In this document: positions 44,891 through 55,601 of the stretch, piece after piece | Layout: each line of letters begins with the position of its first letter | Position numbering within the stretch: the stretch's first letter is position 1 | Assembly (NCBI GenBank): GCA_036346375.1 | Contig: CM070500.1 | Span: 75,582,525-75,646,524, forward strand | Source: Guadua angustifolia | Taxonomy: Eukaryota > Streptophyta > Magnoliopsida > Poales > Poaceae | Direction of reading: 5' to 3' | DNA length: 64,000 nt | Position numbers and translations under genes: made by a program | The notes under the pieces: generated by a model | Seen by the model: the letters and a program-made list of their open reading frames with translations, nothing else | Database searches by the model: none | What the model was told of the DNA's origin: nothing

Positions 44891-46850
44891 TTTGACACAG
44901 AGTTCGGAACTTCCTCTCCTGGTTGGAGTTACATAGTCTTTTGAACATGTTCATCAGTAGCTTGTTCTTGAATTGCTTATAGAAGTTTGCACCTAAATGC
45001 CTCATGCACCACCGACTCTGCAAGTCAGGCCATCGGAATGGCTCATCTTCCCCTGTTTGCAGCTGGTTGATAGCACTAAGCAACCCGGCATACTGTCATC
45101 TGACACACACAAATCTGGGCGAGTTTGACCACCCGATCTTGAGGTTTCGTAGGAACCACAGTAACTCTCGTAGTTCTCGCTTTCTCTGAAGGCAAAGGCA
45201 ACAAGCGAGAATCTGGTTGTTCCCATCAGCATACAATTTGTCGATGTTGCCCTCTGTATTTCCGGTCAAGAATGTGTCGTCCACGCACAACAATGGACGG
45301 CAGTGATAGAACGCCTTAATGCAAGCTCGAATCGAAGAACACTCTCCATGAGATGCATTTTAGTTAGCCCTTTGGATTGACGGACAATCTTGATAATCAT
45401 AGTAGGTCGAGATTTCTTCCACAGATACAAGCCCGGCGGTCTTGAGGCAGGTTATAGTACGAGTCTTCAAACTTCCCAAACCTCATTTCTAATGCCTTTT
45501 GTTTAGCCCTCCGCCTTCCCATAGCTAATTGTGTCTTGATATCTGTTCTCGATCGCTCGGATAATAGCACAGGGCTCAAAATTCAGGTTCTCCACTATCT
45601 CTGCGTACATGATGTTAGCGACATACGGATGATGAGTTCCTATGAGCCATCACTTGTTTCCTCGATCATACATGTGTCTTTGCTCAACCTTGAACATAGC
45701 CAATGGATGCCCCATTTGGGCTTGTCTGCGTGCACTCTCCACGGACACCCATGGATCTCACACACCACGTCGTAGCAGCGTGGGGTGTATTTCTTAACCC
45801 TGAAAGTCCTTAATGATAGAGCCCAATCTTTCACGGCATCCTGCACAGTCTCTTTTGTCGGGTACATACTGTTATGCCTAACCTCATTATATATCACTAT
45901 ACTGCCAAGGCATCTCCTTCATTTCATTGACAACCATATATTTTCAAATTGCTGCGTGCTCCACTCGGCTGGCACAAGCGGCTCCGTACCTCCTCCATCT
46001 TCCTCATCCAGACTCATCGTCGTCCTCCTCTTACCTTTCTGCTTTGTACTCACGGTCTTCCTCTTCCATCCTAGCTGTTATTTCCTCAATTTGCTCACCT
46101 TCGTCTACAGGTCCCAGCTTCTTGGCCAACATTTTATCATCCTCGGCCCGAACACTGTTCATCACTTTCTTTGAACATGTTGCTCATGGCTAGATCCCCC
46201 AATTTCGGTGTCACCGTGAGCTCATTTGGTGACTACACTCACCGCAAATCAAGCTAACTGCTTTGAGGGCAACATCCCTCTCATATGCTCGCACTAAAAG
46301 CACTCGATTCCATCCCCGTTGCTCTGCCCCCTCACATATAATCTCCACGATCACGGTTCCTTTAGCTCAACTAACTCGATAAATAGTGTCATTTACTTTA
46401 CTACATAGGCAAAATACCTTCAACTCACACTTGTCTTCTTCCATCAGAAAAGTATAATACAACCATTTCAACACGGAACCAAATGTGCTCCTCGACCCTA
46501 CTCAAACTTACGTCCACATCTTGCATGTTACTTAGATCTGCACCCTCAAACCATGCATTACAACCCCATCTCCATAATAAATCCTAAATGGAACTCGTTC
46601 TACCATATCTGCGAATCCATTGCACGGAAAACAACCTTCGGTCTCATAACCTTACTAGTGGCAACCTTCCGACCACCCAATGAGAATGTTCCTGCAGCTA
46701 AGGTCCTCTTAGCATTCACCTCAACGTCAGCTATATTATTAGCCGTGATGTTTTCATCGGTAGGAACCTCATATAGGAACTTCACCTTCTGATAAATCAG
46801 GAAGCCTTGGGCAATGATGACGACTCCATTCTCGATTTTCAAAAAGGAAA
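44880..46850 (-). pseudogene. MULE-2 MuDR transposase, frameshifted
   Basis: Reading the minus strand: an upstream part (46600-46842) with QGFLIYQKVKFLYEVPTDEN; the MuDR N-terminal domain at 45640-45897 (VKDWALSLRTFRVKKYTPR, CEIHGCPWRVHADKPKW); RRAKQKALEMRFGKFEDSYYNLP (45420-45520); LCVDDTFLTGNTEGNI (catalytic Asp region), ADGNNQIL and ELLWFLRNLKIGW (45096-45293); then SRWCMRHLGANFYKQFKNK (44856-45083). It stops near a Lys/Asn-rich end at about 44890, so the SWIM finger and C-terminus are missing. It is clearly a MULE transposase, with frameshifts between motifs and a truncated C-terminus. Confidence 0.78.
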
Positions 46851-49033
46851 ATCAACTCTAGAAAAAATCTAAGGCTTGGTGAAATATTTGTCCATCACCA
46901 TAGCCCTTGAGACCTGTCAAGATTTATAAACGAGCAAAACCGGGCTCTTATACAAATTGAAAGATCGAAATGATAATCAGAGAGAGGTGAATGATCACAA
47001 ATTAAATTTTTTTCCTCACTCAATGGATCCATCCAAAATCTCCAAGAAGCACTCAAGCACAAAGAAGCAAGACAGAGAAAACTGCTCTGGCTGGTACTAT
47101 CGCAGCACATGGGGCGGTAGTGTTGAAATTCAAAGGAAGAGTACACCAAAAGTAGGCCAAAAAAAAATCTTGACCTTGGACTTGCTTATGAGGTTTTGAT
47201 GATCAAGGTGATCTTCGATATCCTCCCACTTGTCACAGCAAACAAAAACATAAGAACTTCAAACACGGTCTACAAAGATTTATCAAAGAATGAGCAAAAA
47301 GATCGAGTTCTTGCGAAAGATTGCCTAGATGATGAGGATACAATCAGAAGAAGATTCATCCATTAATCATATATCCTCGGCACAAGAAGCACAAGTAGAA
47401 GGAGCGGAGGCAAATCTAACTTGCGAGAATGTAAATTGTGAGAAATTAAATTGCGGAATTTAAATGCTAAATTTAAGACATAATATAAATGCGGAAAGTA
47501 AATTCAAAATCGTAAGGTAATAAAATTTTATTACATGGGATGAATGTTTATTAAGCCTTACAACAAAATGGGTAAACCTACTCATGAGTCATCCTCCACC
47601 CTTAAATGAGTTTTACTTGGCCCTCAAAAAATCTTATCAAAGGTTGAGATTCACTCAATCTAACTTGATCGCTACTCTATCCTCTAAACTACAATTCAAC
47701 GGCTCTCTTTGATCCGAGCAGGCCCAAGTTAATATTTCAGTCGTTCATTTGTCTTCTAGGCTTATAGCGACTCCATCTCCAGTCATTCTCCAGTGATCCT
47801 CGCCCGTCTGGACCTTTGGCACGCCTTGCTTAGTCTCAATCATCCTCCGCTTCACCAAGACCTAGCTCCGTCATCCTGCAATCATAAAAAATAAGAAACC
47901 TATCACATAGCAATTGCTAATATGATATACAATAATTATCCAATTGCTAAAAATAAATCATGTTTTTAACTCAAATACAATCAAATACTTATCATCAACT
48001 TGAGTAGACCTCCGCGAAATCTTTCAAGAGGAATACCGTATTAATCAATTGGGAGGCTTCTTTCACCAGCAAAGACATTCATTTTTACTGGCTTCCGCGC
48101 ACCTTTGGTAGACGTCAGACCAATCATGTGCTCCCTGATTAAAAGGCTGAGGGCCTTTGTTTGCATCGTCCCCGCGTTGCTAGCTGTGGGCCTCTGATGA
48201 TCAACATGGCACCAAAACAAGCAAGTATTATTCTGTACAGTGACAGTCCAAAATTAACGAAGTCCCAACATTGTTTTCCTCGCCGGTTCAAATTGCTTGC
48301 ATGACCAGCAAGTCACTCATGGTACTACAAGCTAGCACATATATTCCTGGAAAGAGCTGTGGTTATCCTGTTAATTCATCCCCTAGCTAGAATAAGCCAG
48401 CCAGATTGTCTGCATGCTGGCAGAATTGTTTGTAGGGCTACAACTTTAATTAGTACTTTCCATATGAATTGCGACGTACTTGGGTTGAATATAATTTAGT
48501 ACTAAAAAGCTCAATTGGATGATTAACTTTGTTTACTAATCACAACGTAAGAATCAAAACGACTGTAGTACATGCAGCAACAAAGTTCAGGGCCGGAGAG
48601 CATTAATCATCAACGCTACACAAAACTACAGTAGTGGAACTTATATAACTCTGTTTCACTAAATGCATTATACACAGGATGACAGCTGGAACATCCAAAC
48701 ATGTCATATTGACGCTTACCTTATAGTCATAAGCTTCATATCACACGACTATATAGCTCGGCGACACTGTAAACATGTGTAAATTGAAATATATATATAT
48801 GTATAAGAGGCATATATACCGGCATAATCCGCTGCTATACGAAGACAACTAAATCGATCGCGCTTTCAAAATCAATTCCGGCAATACGTAATGCTAGCTT
48901 AGCTCTTTCTTCACCCAACCTCTTGGAGGAGAGAAGGCCCGTACGTAACGCGTGGTACGTGAAGGCAACCCGGGTTTTAACTTTTACGCACCAAACAGTG
49001 CAACTGATCTGATTGATAAGCTTCGACAGCACG
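46851..49033. other. Intergenic sequence, no recognised gene
   Basis: Frames at 46895-47199 (both strands) and 48835-49125 (minus) show no known motif. The composition is AT-rich, and short TA-rich microsatellite sequence occurs near 48790. The stretch 47640-47900 has a retroelement-like look, but no LTR borders were found. Confidence 0.45.
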
Positions 49034-49041
49034 TACACACC

Positions 49042-49659
49042 TAGGGATGGCAATCGGGTGCGGCGGGTACGGGTAGTACTCGCCCATACCCATCTCCATG
49101 AACAAAATCTCGCGGGTATCTGCATGAAGAATTCATGAACGCAAAAATCTCGCCCATACCGTTACCATGGTGCCGATACCGTGGTATACCCGTTTACCGC
49201 CACCATCAACAATCTTTCCAACTAAATGGTACTAGAAGCTAATGAGTTCGATACTAATACAATCTTTTGATGAAGTTATAGGTATTAGCAACATTCTATG
49301 GATTAAATAATAATTATCAATGATTCAAAATTTCAAATGTACATAAGAATAATAATTAAAATAATATATGCAGACAAATAATACACATATGGTTAAGTTC
49401 AACAATTCTTTGAAATGAGATACTACAAATTGGGGATTGAGGGCCAAGCCCCTGGCGCTGTTTTAGCCGTATGTCAATAGGAGGTGGCGGGTGTCAGGCG
49501 GCGAGCAGTGCAGGTGAAGCTCCCCATACCCATACCCGTTTACCGTCGGGTAGAGTTTAGCCCCATAAACATATCCATGGGTAATAAAAGAGAACATACC
49601 CACCTCTATTAGGGTTTTTACCATGGGTACACGGGTGTCGGGTAAGATTGCCATCCCTA
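49042..49659 (-). mobile_element. hAT-like MITE, 618 bp (copy A)
   Basis: The ends TAGGGATGGCAATCGGGT and, at the other end, ATTGCCATCCCTA are inverted. Flanking 8-bp repeats TACACACC are identical (49034-49041 and 49660-49667). GGGTACGGGTA and CCCATACCC words fill the subterminal parts. No coding capacity. The strand given is relative to copy B. Confidence 0.9.
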
Positions 49660-49667
49660 TACACACC

Positions 49668-49798
49668 AGTCATACACGGTTTAATATGTCTTCACCGTCG
49701 GCGTCGTACATAGAAACTAGCGGGGATAGAGATAAACATTTTACTATTAATTGTAATTGTCGGTAGGCTCAAAAATATACATTAAATAGCATCAAGAG
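49668..49798. other. Host spacer between the two inverted MITEs
   Basis: This 131-bp AT-rich segment includes one TSD copy of the second MITE (ATCAAGAG, 49791-49798). It would form the loop of a transcript spanning both elements. Confidence 0.6.
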
Positions 49799-50396
49799 TA
49801 GGGATGGCAATCTTACCCGATTGCCGTGTACCGGGTAAAAACCCTAATAGAGGTGGGTATGTTCTCTTTTATTACCCATGGTATGTTTATAGGGCTAAAC
49901 TCTGCCGACGGGTAAACGGGTATGGGTATGGGGAGCTTCACCGTTACCGCCATAACCTATTGATATACGGGCTAGAATAGGTACCAGTTAGCCCCTTGAT
50001 CCCCATTTTGTGGTAACTCATTTGAGAATTGTTGAACTTGAGCATCCATGTATTATTTGTCTCAGATATATTATTTTAATTTTATTCTCATGTACATTTG
50101 AAATTTTGAATCAATGATAATCATTCTTTAATCCATAGAATATAGCTAACACCCATAACTTCATGAAAAGATTATATTAGTACCATAGCTCATTAGTTCC
50201 TAGTGTCATTTGGTTGAAAAGATTGTTGATGATGGCGGTAATCGGTATACCATGGGTATCCGGTACCAAGCGAATGGTATGGCGAGATTTTTCACCATGA
50301 CCTTTCAGCGAGTATACCCGTGGGGGAGATTTTGGTTCGCGGGTATGGGTATGGGCGAGTACTACCCGTACCCGCCGCACCCGATTGCCATCCCTA
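49799..50396 (+). mobile_element. hAT-like MITE, 598 bp (copy B, inverted relative to A)
   Basis: The element starts TAGGGATGGCAATCTTACCCG and ends CCCGATTGCCATCCCTA, flanked by identical 8-bp repeats ATCAAGAG (49791-49798 and 50397-50404). Its left part matches the complement of copy A's right part over several hundred bases with scattered differences. Confidence 0.9.
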
Positions 50397-50531
50397 ATCA
50401 AGAGGCACCAATAACTCTGTTTTTAAAATTTTTCGTATAACTTGATACTATCTCAATGTAAATTTTGATACCTCTTAGGGATGCTAAAAAGTCCACATCT
50501 TAGGAAGTGTCAAAATTTACACCGATGTAGT

Positions 50532-51345
50532 ATCTTTTTTTTTTAAAGAAGCAGTCGAGTTGTTTAAATATTAAGAAGGAAGAGAAAACAAAGTTTTTTC
50601 ATAGTTACACGATGCAGGATGCTGCATCAAACAAAAAGAGGAGAGATTACATGCGAGAGTTAAGGAGCGTTTGCTAAGTAGGATGGTTTAACAGATTTGT
50701 AAGGTGCTTCGCTCTGCGAATGACCAGCTTGAAGTTTCATCCTTGACCGATTGTAGGATTTTTTCATGAGTCCCATACAACGCATGGAAGACTCTATTAT
50801 TGCATTCTTTCCACCAATTCCAAAGGATAACTAAGGTTTTGACACCTTTCCGAAGGGCCGATGGACAATTTAGCCGTCGCAGATTCCATATTGCTCGAAA
50901 TTCGTAAGGTAATCTGATCTGTCCGGCTGGACCGAGGGAATGCGAACCCATTGCGCTATGGACGACCACAACTGTCGAGCTTGGGGGCATTCAACCAGGA
51001 GATGGAGAATTGTTTCTAAGTTTCAACAACATATTGGGCAGAAGTATTGATTGGGCCATCCTCTAATCTGTAAGCGCTGTGCCGTCCATAGTCGATCTTG
51101 CTGCGCAAGCCAGATGAAAAACTTACAGCGCAGCGGCGCCCATGCTGACCAGATTATAGTCACGAAAGATCTGCAAATGCTGCCAGTGAACTGCATTTGG
51201 TACGCTGATTTTGCCAAATAGGTGCCTTTAGCGGAATCCCTGCAGTCCTCTCTGTTGGTGGGAGGACTCTCTGATCCTCCCTCTCCACCCCGCAATGTGG
51301 CAGCTTGCTCGGATTCACCTCTCCTCGGTCGCTCCAGCCCGATAG
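50532..51345 (-). mobile_element. 5'-truncated LINE (L1-type), 3' end of ORF2
   Basis: On the minus strand 51023-51355 reads GTYLAKSAYQMQF, then CKFFIWLAQQDRLWTAQRLQ and CPICC. Frame 50688-50990 reads RKGVKTLVILWNWWKECNNRVF. Both are hallmarks of the zf-RVT region at the C-terminus of plant LINE reverse transcriptases. A poly(A) tail on that strand appears as poly(T) at 50532-50541. The flanks hold similar 'gatgtagtat' and 'gatagtat' sequences that may be a diverged TSD. The reverse transcriptase core itself is absent, as expected for a 5'-truncated insertion. Confidence 0.8.
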
Positions 51346-51586
51346 TATATATCAACAGATACCAAATTAAGTTAGTACCTTCACTCTTTGAATTTTTTGG
51401 TATCTCTTGAGACTATATCAGTATCTCTTGATACTATATTAATGTAAATTTTAGTGTCCTAATTATAATGTAAAAAGTCAGAGAGAGAGAGAGAGAGTAT
51501 ATCTCATTGGCCATGCGTTAACATGCAAATCGCTCGGTATCTTCGCGACACACGGTATGCACACGCGCGCCTAGCTATAGCTCGCA
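51346..51586 (+). other. NAC gene upstream region
   Basis: An AT-rich stretch with repeated 'tatctcttgatactata' words is followed by a GA microsatellite (about 51479-51497) and then a GC-richer proximal region with CACACGCGCGC. No other gene is seen. Confidence 0.5.
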
Positions 51587-51594
51587 TATATAAA
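51587..51594 (+). promoter_or_regulatory. TATA box of the NAC gene
   Basis: TATATAAA lies 161 bp before the NAC start codon, so transcription would begin near 51620 with a leader of about 130 nt. It is the best-placed TATA box upstream of the gene. Confidence 0.7.
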
Positions 51595-51754
51595 GCCCAT
51601 CGATCTCGTATAGCTAGCTTGGTATGCATGTGTGCCTCTCCTACAGATAGTTCGTCTTCTCCGATTCTTGTCCAAATTAAGCCACTACTTCTCCTGGCTA
51701 GCTAGCTTGTTGGTTCGTCGTCTCGGTGACCTGCACAAACTAAAAGAGGTCGGC

Positions 51755-53814
51755 ATGGAAGGGTTCGTGTTCCGCGGGTGCCACCTGCCGCCGGGGTTCC
51801 GGTTCCAGCCGACGGACCAGGAGATCATCGTCTACTACCTCAAGAAGAAGATCGCCGCTACCGCCACCGCCGTCACCTCCATCATCGCCGACGTCGACAT
51901 CTACAAGTTCGACCCCTGGGACCTCCCCGGTAATTAAGCATAGCCGGCATGAAAGTTCCTTCTTTGATTCAAGCAAGCATTTTTCCATATATACAAGTAG
52001 ATACACATGGATTTAAATAGCTAGCTAGCTACGATTAATCAATTTCGCTTAACTAACCATGACCATTCAATACAGTATACAATCATACATATACCTGAGT
52101 GCTAGCTTGCTCTCAAAAACAGTTATACCTACTTCCTCCGTTTCTCTCAAAAACAGTTATACCTACTCCACCATTTCACTGTATTTGTCCATATAGCCTT
52201 GGGAGTAGCTGTTTTAATATACTCCGTATTTGTCTATTGAAGAAATTTAGAGTGTAGTTATTGTAATTTTTTTCAGTCATTACCCTCATTAAATGCTTTG
52301 GAAGAGATTGGGTGATTGTGTCTGTTTCACTATGTTTGTCTATATCCGGGATCGAGTATTGTTTTAATATATTTGTCCATTAAAGAAATTTAGAGTGTAG
52401 TTAATTTTTTCACTCACTACCCTACTTAGATGCTTTGGAACAGATTGGGTGATTGTGTTATGTCATTTAATAGGAATATGTATGGTCATTTCTAATTAAC
52501 TATTTTTTAGATTTAGCGTTTCGATCCTTAGTCCTTACCCTATATACACGATGAGTGGACAAATATAGCCAAAGGAAGGGATTAGATGGCATATTTAGCT
52601 AGCGACTAGCTAGCTTTTGTTAAAAAAATGTTAATTTTCTGTCATCGTTCATAACAAGAGAAGGATAAGTGTCTCTTCTCTTTGTCCTCGCTGGATACAA
52701 ACTATGTACGTTAAACGATCAGCTTGCCATCTCATCATAGCGACAGTTTCACCACCACTCCTAGATATCACACGCTTAATTAGTTTGCCCTTTGGGGGCA
52801 GAGTAGAAGGAAAGAGACCAGTAGATTGCACGAGTAGCGCACAGATTGCCACAATGTAGTCAGGAAATGCAGGCTTCACTCGGAGCTTGAGCTTGCTGCT
52901 ACTGATTGCTAGATTTGGATGGATGCATGCAGACAAGGCGATCTTCGGGGAGGGTGAGTGGTTCTTCTTCAGCCCGAGGGACCGCAAGTACCCAAACGGC
53001 GCGCGGCCGAACCGCACGGCCGGGTCGGGCTACTGGAAGGCCACCGGCACGGACAAGCCCATCCTGGCGGCCGGCGGCGCGCGCTGCCTCGGCGTCAAGA
53101 AGGCGCTCGTCTTCTACCAGGGGCGCTCCCCCCGGGGCACCAAGACCGAGTGGGTCATGCACGAGTACCGCCTCCTCGACACCGACGCCGCCGTCGCTCA
53201 CCACAGGCCCAACGACTCCATGAGGGTACGGAACCACGCGCACTAATCGAGTCGAATCAACAGATTCTCAACTCTCACCTGAGAAAATTAATTCTGTACT
53301 GTTCCTTTCACCTGCATGCCTGCAGCTGGACGACTGGGTCCTGTGCCGTGTCCGCAGGAAGGGCGTCGCGCTCGCGCCGGAGGCGGTCGACAACTCCGAG
53401 GCGCAGAGCCGGGCCGCCGCTCCGGCGACGGACTACCACGCCGGGAAGGAAGGGGAAGTGGACATAGGGGAGGTAAAGGTACCCAACGCTGCTTTCGGTG
53501 ACGACTGGATGGATGGCCAGCTCCTGCAGTACCTGATAGGCAGCGGCTCCGACCACGACGCTGCCGGCGCCATCAGCGGGGCGGCGGTGGCGGTAGGGGG
53601 ACATCACGGCGGGCTGGACGAGAGCGCGCCCCACGCGCTGGTGTCGTCGGTGCTGGAGACCATCAAGAGGAACCCCTCGTTCCAGGCCATCGACGACATG
53701 TACCTCCTCCAGCCGGCCAGCAAGCGGGCGAACTGCATGAGGGACACCCGCGACGATGAGCAACTTTCGCCGGCGACGTCGTTCTCGATATCAGAGACCG
53801 ATGAGGTGTTCTAG
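51755..53814 (+). CDS. NAC domain transcription factor, three exons, 318 aa
   Basis: Exons: 51755-51929, 52933-53225 and 53326-53814; introns (1003 and 100 bp) have GT-AG borders and the phases join cleanly (58 codons plus one base, then 156 codons, total 319 with stop). The NAC DNA-binding domain runs in order: subdomain A LPPGFRFQPTDQEI (11-24), B DVDIYKFDPWDLPDKAIFG (46-64), C FSPRDRKYPNG and GSGYWKATGTDKPI (71-102), D GVKKALVFYQGRSPRG and TEWVMHEYRL (about 109-140), E SMRLDDWVLCRVRRKG (155-170). The C-terminal half is low-complexity with LLQYLIGS, VLETIKRNPSFQ and LLQPASKR, probably the activation region. NAC factors bind CGTG-containing promoter sites in the nucleus and control development, senescence or stress responses; which subgroup this is I cannot say. 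All exons are open and GC-rich, unlike the broken transposon genes around. A longer frame beginning at 52887 merely reads through intron 1. Confidence 0.95.
52105..52590. repeat. MITE-like and duplicated sequence in NAC intron 1
   Basis: A 25-bp segment starting CTCTCAAAAACAGTTATACC occurs at about 52111 and again at 52144. A larger block ('aaatttagagtgtagtta', 'atgctttggaa-agattgggtgattgtgt') occurs at about 52226-52330 and 52385-52460. TATTTGTCCATATAGCC near the left end is matched by its inverted form (GTGGACAAATATAGCC) near 52555, so a degenerate Stowaway-type MITE that has duplicated internally is likely. Confidence 0.5.
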
Positions 53815-53917
53815 CTATGTACGTACGTACCTAACGCTAGCTGGTATACGTCGAGGCAGGCATGGCGTCTCGATCTCTGGACTCCAGGGCATAGCTGTTA
53901 TCAAGGTCTATACACGT

Positions 53918-54183
53918 ATGATATATGTGTGTAAATAAAAAAGTCGAATACTAGCGATCGACGGCCGATTACTGTTTATTTCGTCGGACGCTTTTTTAAT
54001 ATTTTTTTTATGTGTACAACATTCCTTTCACGCTCCCATTTCTACTGTTGTCAAAGGAAAATATTGCATTCGTAGCCAAAAATGTTGCACATGTAACAAA
54101 AAAAAATGTTTCAATGCATCTGAAAAAATCTGACGTCCGAACAAGTCATTTCGAAATAAAAATGATATATGTGTGTAAATAAA
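53918..54183. repeat. 222-bp insertion flanked by a 22-bp exact direct repeat
   Basis: The sequence ATGATATATGTGTGTAAATA plus AA occurs identically at 53918-53939 and 54162-54183. The segment between (53940-54161) has a partial inverted repeat (TTTATTTCGTCGGACG near its left end; CGTCCGAACAAGTCATTTCGAAATAAA near its right end). This could be a short element that duplicated its target on insertion, or an unequal duplication at the NAC 3' end. Confidence 0.7.
53934..53939 (+). terminator. Polyadenylation signal of the NAC gene
   Basis: AATAAA lies 120 bp after the NAC stop codon. A second copy of the surrounding 22 bp, with another AATAAA, lies at 54162-54183. Confidence 0.55.
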
Positions 54184-54349
54184 GGTACTTAATTCAGTAT
54201 GTAGCATTCGTGCTCTCAGCTAGCGCAAGGGAGAAAGTACAATGCAAGATATGTTACCTGCGGAGAGCGAGGGCGGAAGCTCAAATGGGAGAACAAGGCA
54301 GGAAGAGATGCAGTTTTTCCCCGGCACGGCCTCGCACTCCACAAGCCTC

Positions 54350-54557
54350 GCCTCGCGCGCAGATCGACGCCGAAGAGGTGCTCCTCCAGGAAGAAGTAGT
54401 AGACCACATCGGGGTTCTTGGGGTGGGCGAGCGTGTGCACGGGGCCCTTCTCCGGCAGCCCCGCCGCGTTGTAGCTCTCACCAGCCCAGATCTCAGCAAA
54501 GCTCGCCTCGTGCTCAAGCGTCCACTCCGTGGTCCCCGGACCAGCCAGCGTCCGCAT
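54350..54557 (-). pseudogene. DUF1618-like protein fragment
   Basis: The minus-strand frame starting at 54557 (MRTLAGPGTTEWTLEHEASF) reads AEIWAGESYNAAGLPEKG, then HTLAHPKNPDVVYYFFLEEH and LFGVDLRARR. This resembles the C-terminal part of DUF1618 proteins, a large grass family of unknown function. Similarity ends near residue 69; the rest of the frame (to 54216) is unrelated. No upstream exon is seen before 54557, so it is a gene fragment, perhaps left by a duplication or carried by a transposon. GC-rich like the NAC exons. The family call is by memory and moderate. Confidence 0.4.
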
Positions 54558-54769
54558 GGAGACCTTTGGTGCATCGTGTTAATCTTAGGGCTGAAAATGG
54601 GTCGGATATGGGTGAATAGCGTTCTTCCTGTATTCTGATCTATATTTTTCTCCGGATTTAGAACCGGATATAGGCTAGTTGGATACGGATACGAATCAGG
54701 GTTATTCGGAATACGGACACGAGACAGATATACGACGGATTCGAATCGAGAATAAAAATATAGGGATAA

Positions 54770-54815
54770 TGCGCGCGCGCGCGCGCACACACACACACAT
54801 ATATATATATATATA
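54770..54815. repeat. Compound microsatellite (GC)n(AC)n(AT)n
   Basis: Consecutive runs of GC, AC and AT dinucleotides lie directly against the CACTA-2 border. Such runs are length-variable and a common place for assembly error. Confidence 0.9.
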
Positions 54816-54912
54816 GAGTAATAACTTACACTATATAGTAATCCCGCAAATTAACGTCGGCCAATAGAGTAATAACTTACACTATAGTAATCCCGCAAAT
54901 TAACGTCGGCCA
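54815..54912. repeat. Tandem duplication of the CACTA-2 terminus
   Basis: A 51-bp unit (AGAGTAATAACTTACACTAT and the following TIR through GTCGGCC) occurs at 54815-54865 and 54866-54912, differing by one TA dinucleotide and the final bases. Confidence 0.88.
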
Positions 54913-55330
54913 AAAGCCGACGTTAATTAGCACTTTGCCGACGTTAATTGTAATTAACGTCGTCAAATCGCTAATTAACATCGGCTTTTGGCCCACGATA
55001 GTTAATCGACGTTAATTAGTAATTAACGTCGGCCTGATGCAGCCGACGATAATTACGGCCGTGACCCCGCTAATTAACGTGCTTGGTCCATGTTTGGCCG
55101 ATGTTAATTAATAATTAACGTCGGCTTAGGGCTGGCCGACGTTAATTAGCGTCGGCGGGATAATTAACGTCGGTTTAGATTTGGCCGACGTTAATTAGCG
55201 ATTTGCCGGAGATTTGTCGGACGAAAATACGGCTCCCAGGATTACTAATTAACATCGGCTGACCCGTAGGCCGACGTTAATTAGTGTCGGCTAACCCTTT
55301 GGCCGACGTTAATTAGTAATACCAGGGGCA
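54840..55330. repeat. CACTA-2 subterminal palindromic repeats (GCCGACGTTAATTA)
   Basis: About a dozen copies of AATTAACGTCGGC or its complement occur in pairs facing each other, each pair forming a palindrome around GGCCAAAAGCC-like loops. This is a different motif from CACTA-1 but has the same architecture. Confidence 0.88.
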
Positions 55331-55601
55331 ACTTTTACGCCTATTTTCATGTTTCGCCACACAATTCAATACATAATATAATCAACATTGATAGCAATTC
55401 ACACATCAACACATACAATTCATGAATATAATCAATCCAACACAGAACATGCATATAATCAAGTCATCGATCCATCAAAATATCCAAATTGTCATAACAT
55501 CCAAAAAAGGCCAAAGTGACACAACTACAAACACATCCAAAGTTCAACTCGAATCATACACATCCAAAGTGTATCATACACAACTATCAAACAATCTACA
55601 A

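Larger units (their letters stand above)
42600..46850 (-). mobile_element. MULE-2, partial relative of MULE-1
   Basis: From 42600 the sequence follows MULE-1's 178-bp repeat, then its GRF-gene region (43020-44590 corresponds to 8240-9790 with many small indels). It then diverges to a separate tandem repeat (44590-44890) and a MuDR transposase (minus strand, 44880-46850). No terminal inverted repeat or TSD was found, and no PMD segment is seen between the GRF region and the transposase, where MULE-1 has one. It is a truncated or rearranged family member. Confidence 0.7.

Noticed and set aside
52899..53763. Long open frames overlapping the NAC exons in other frames and on the minus strand
   Set aside because: Shadow frames caused by high GC at third codon positions; the NAC frame is the only one with known motifs and valid splice joins.
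54281..54796. A 171-codon minus-strand open frame
   Set aside because: It begins in a dinucleotide microsatellite and runs through the DUF1618-like fragment in a wrong frame.
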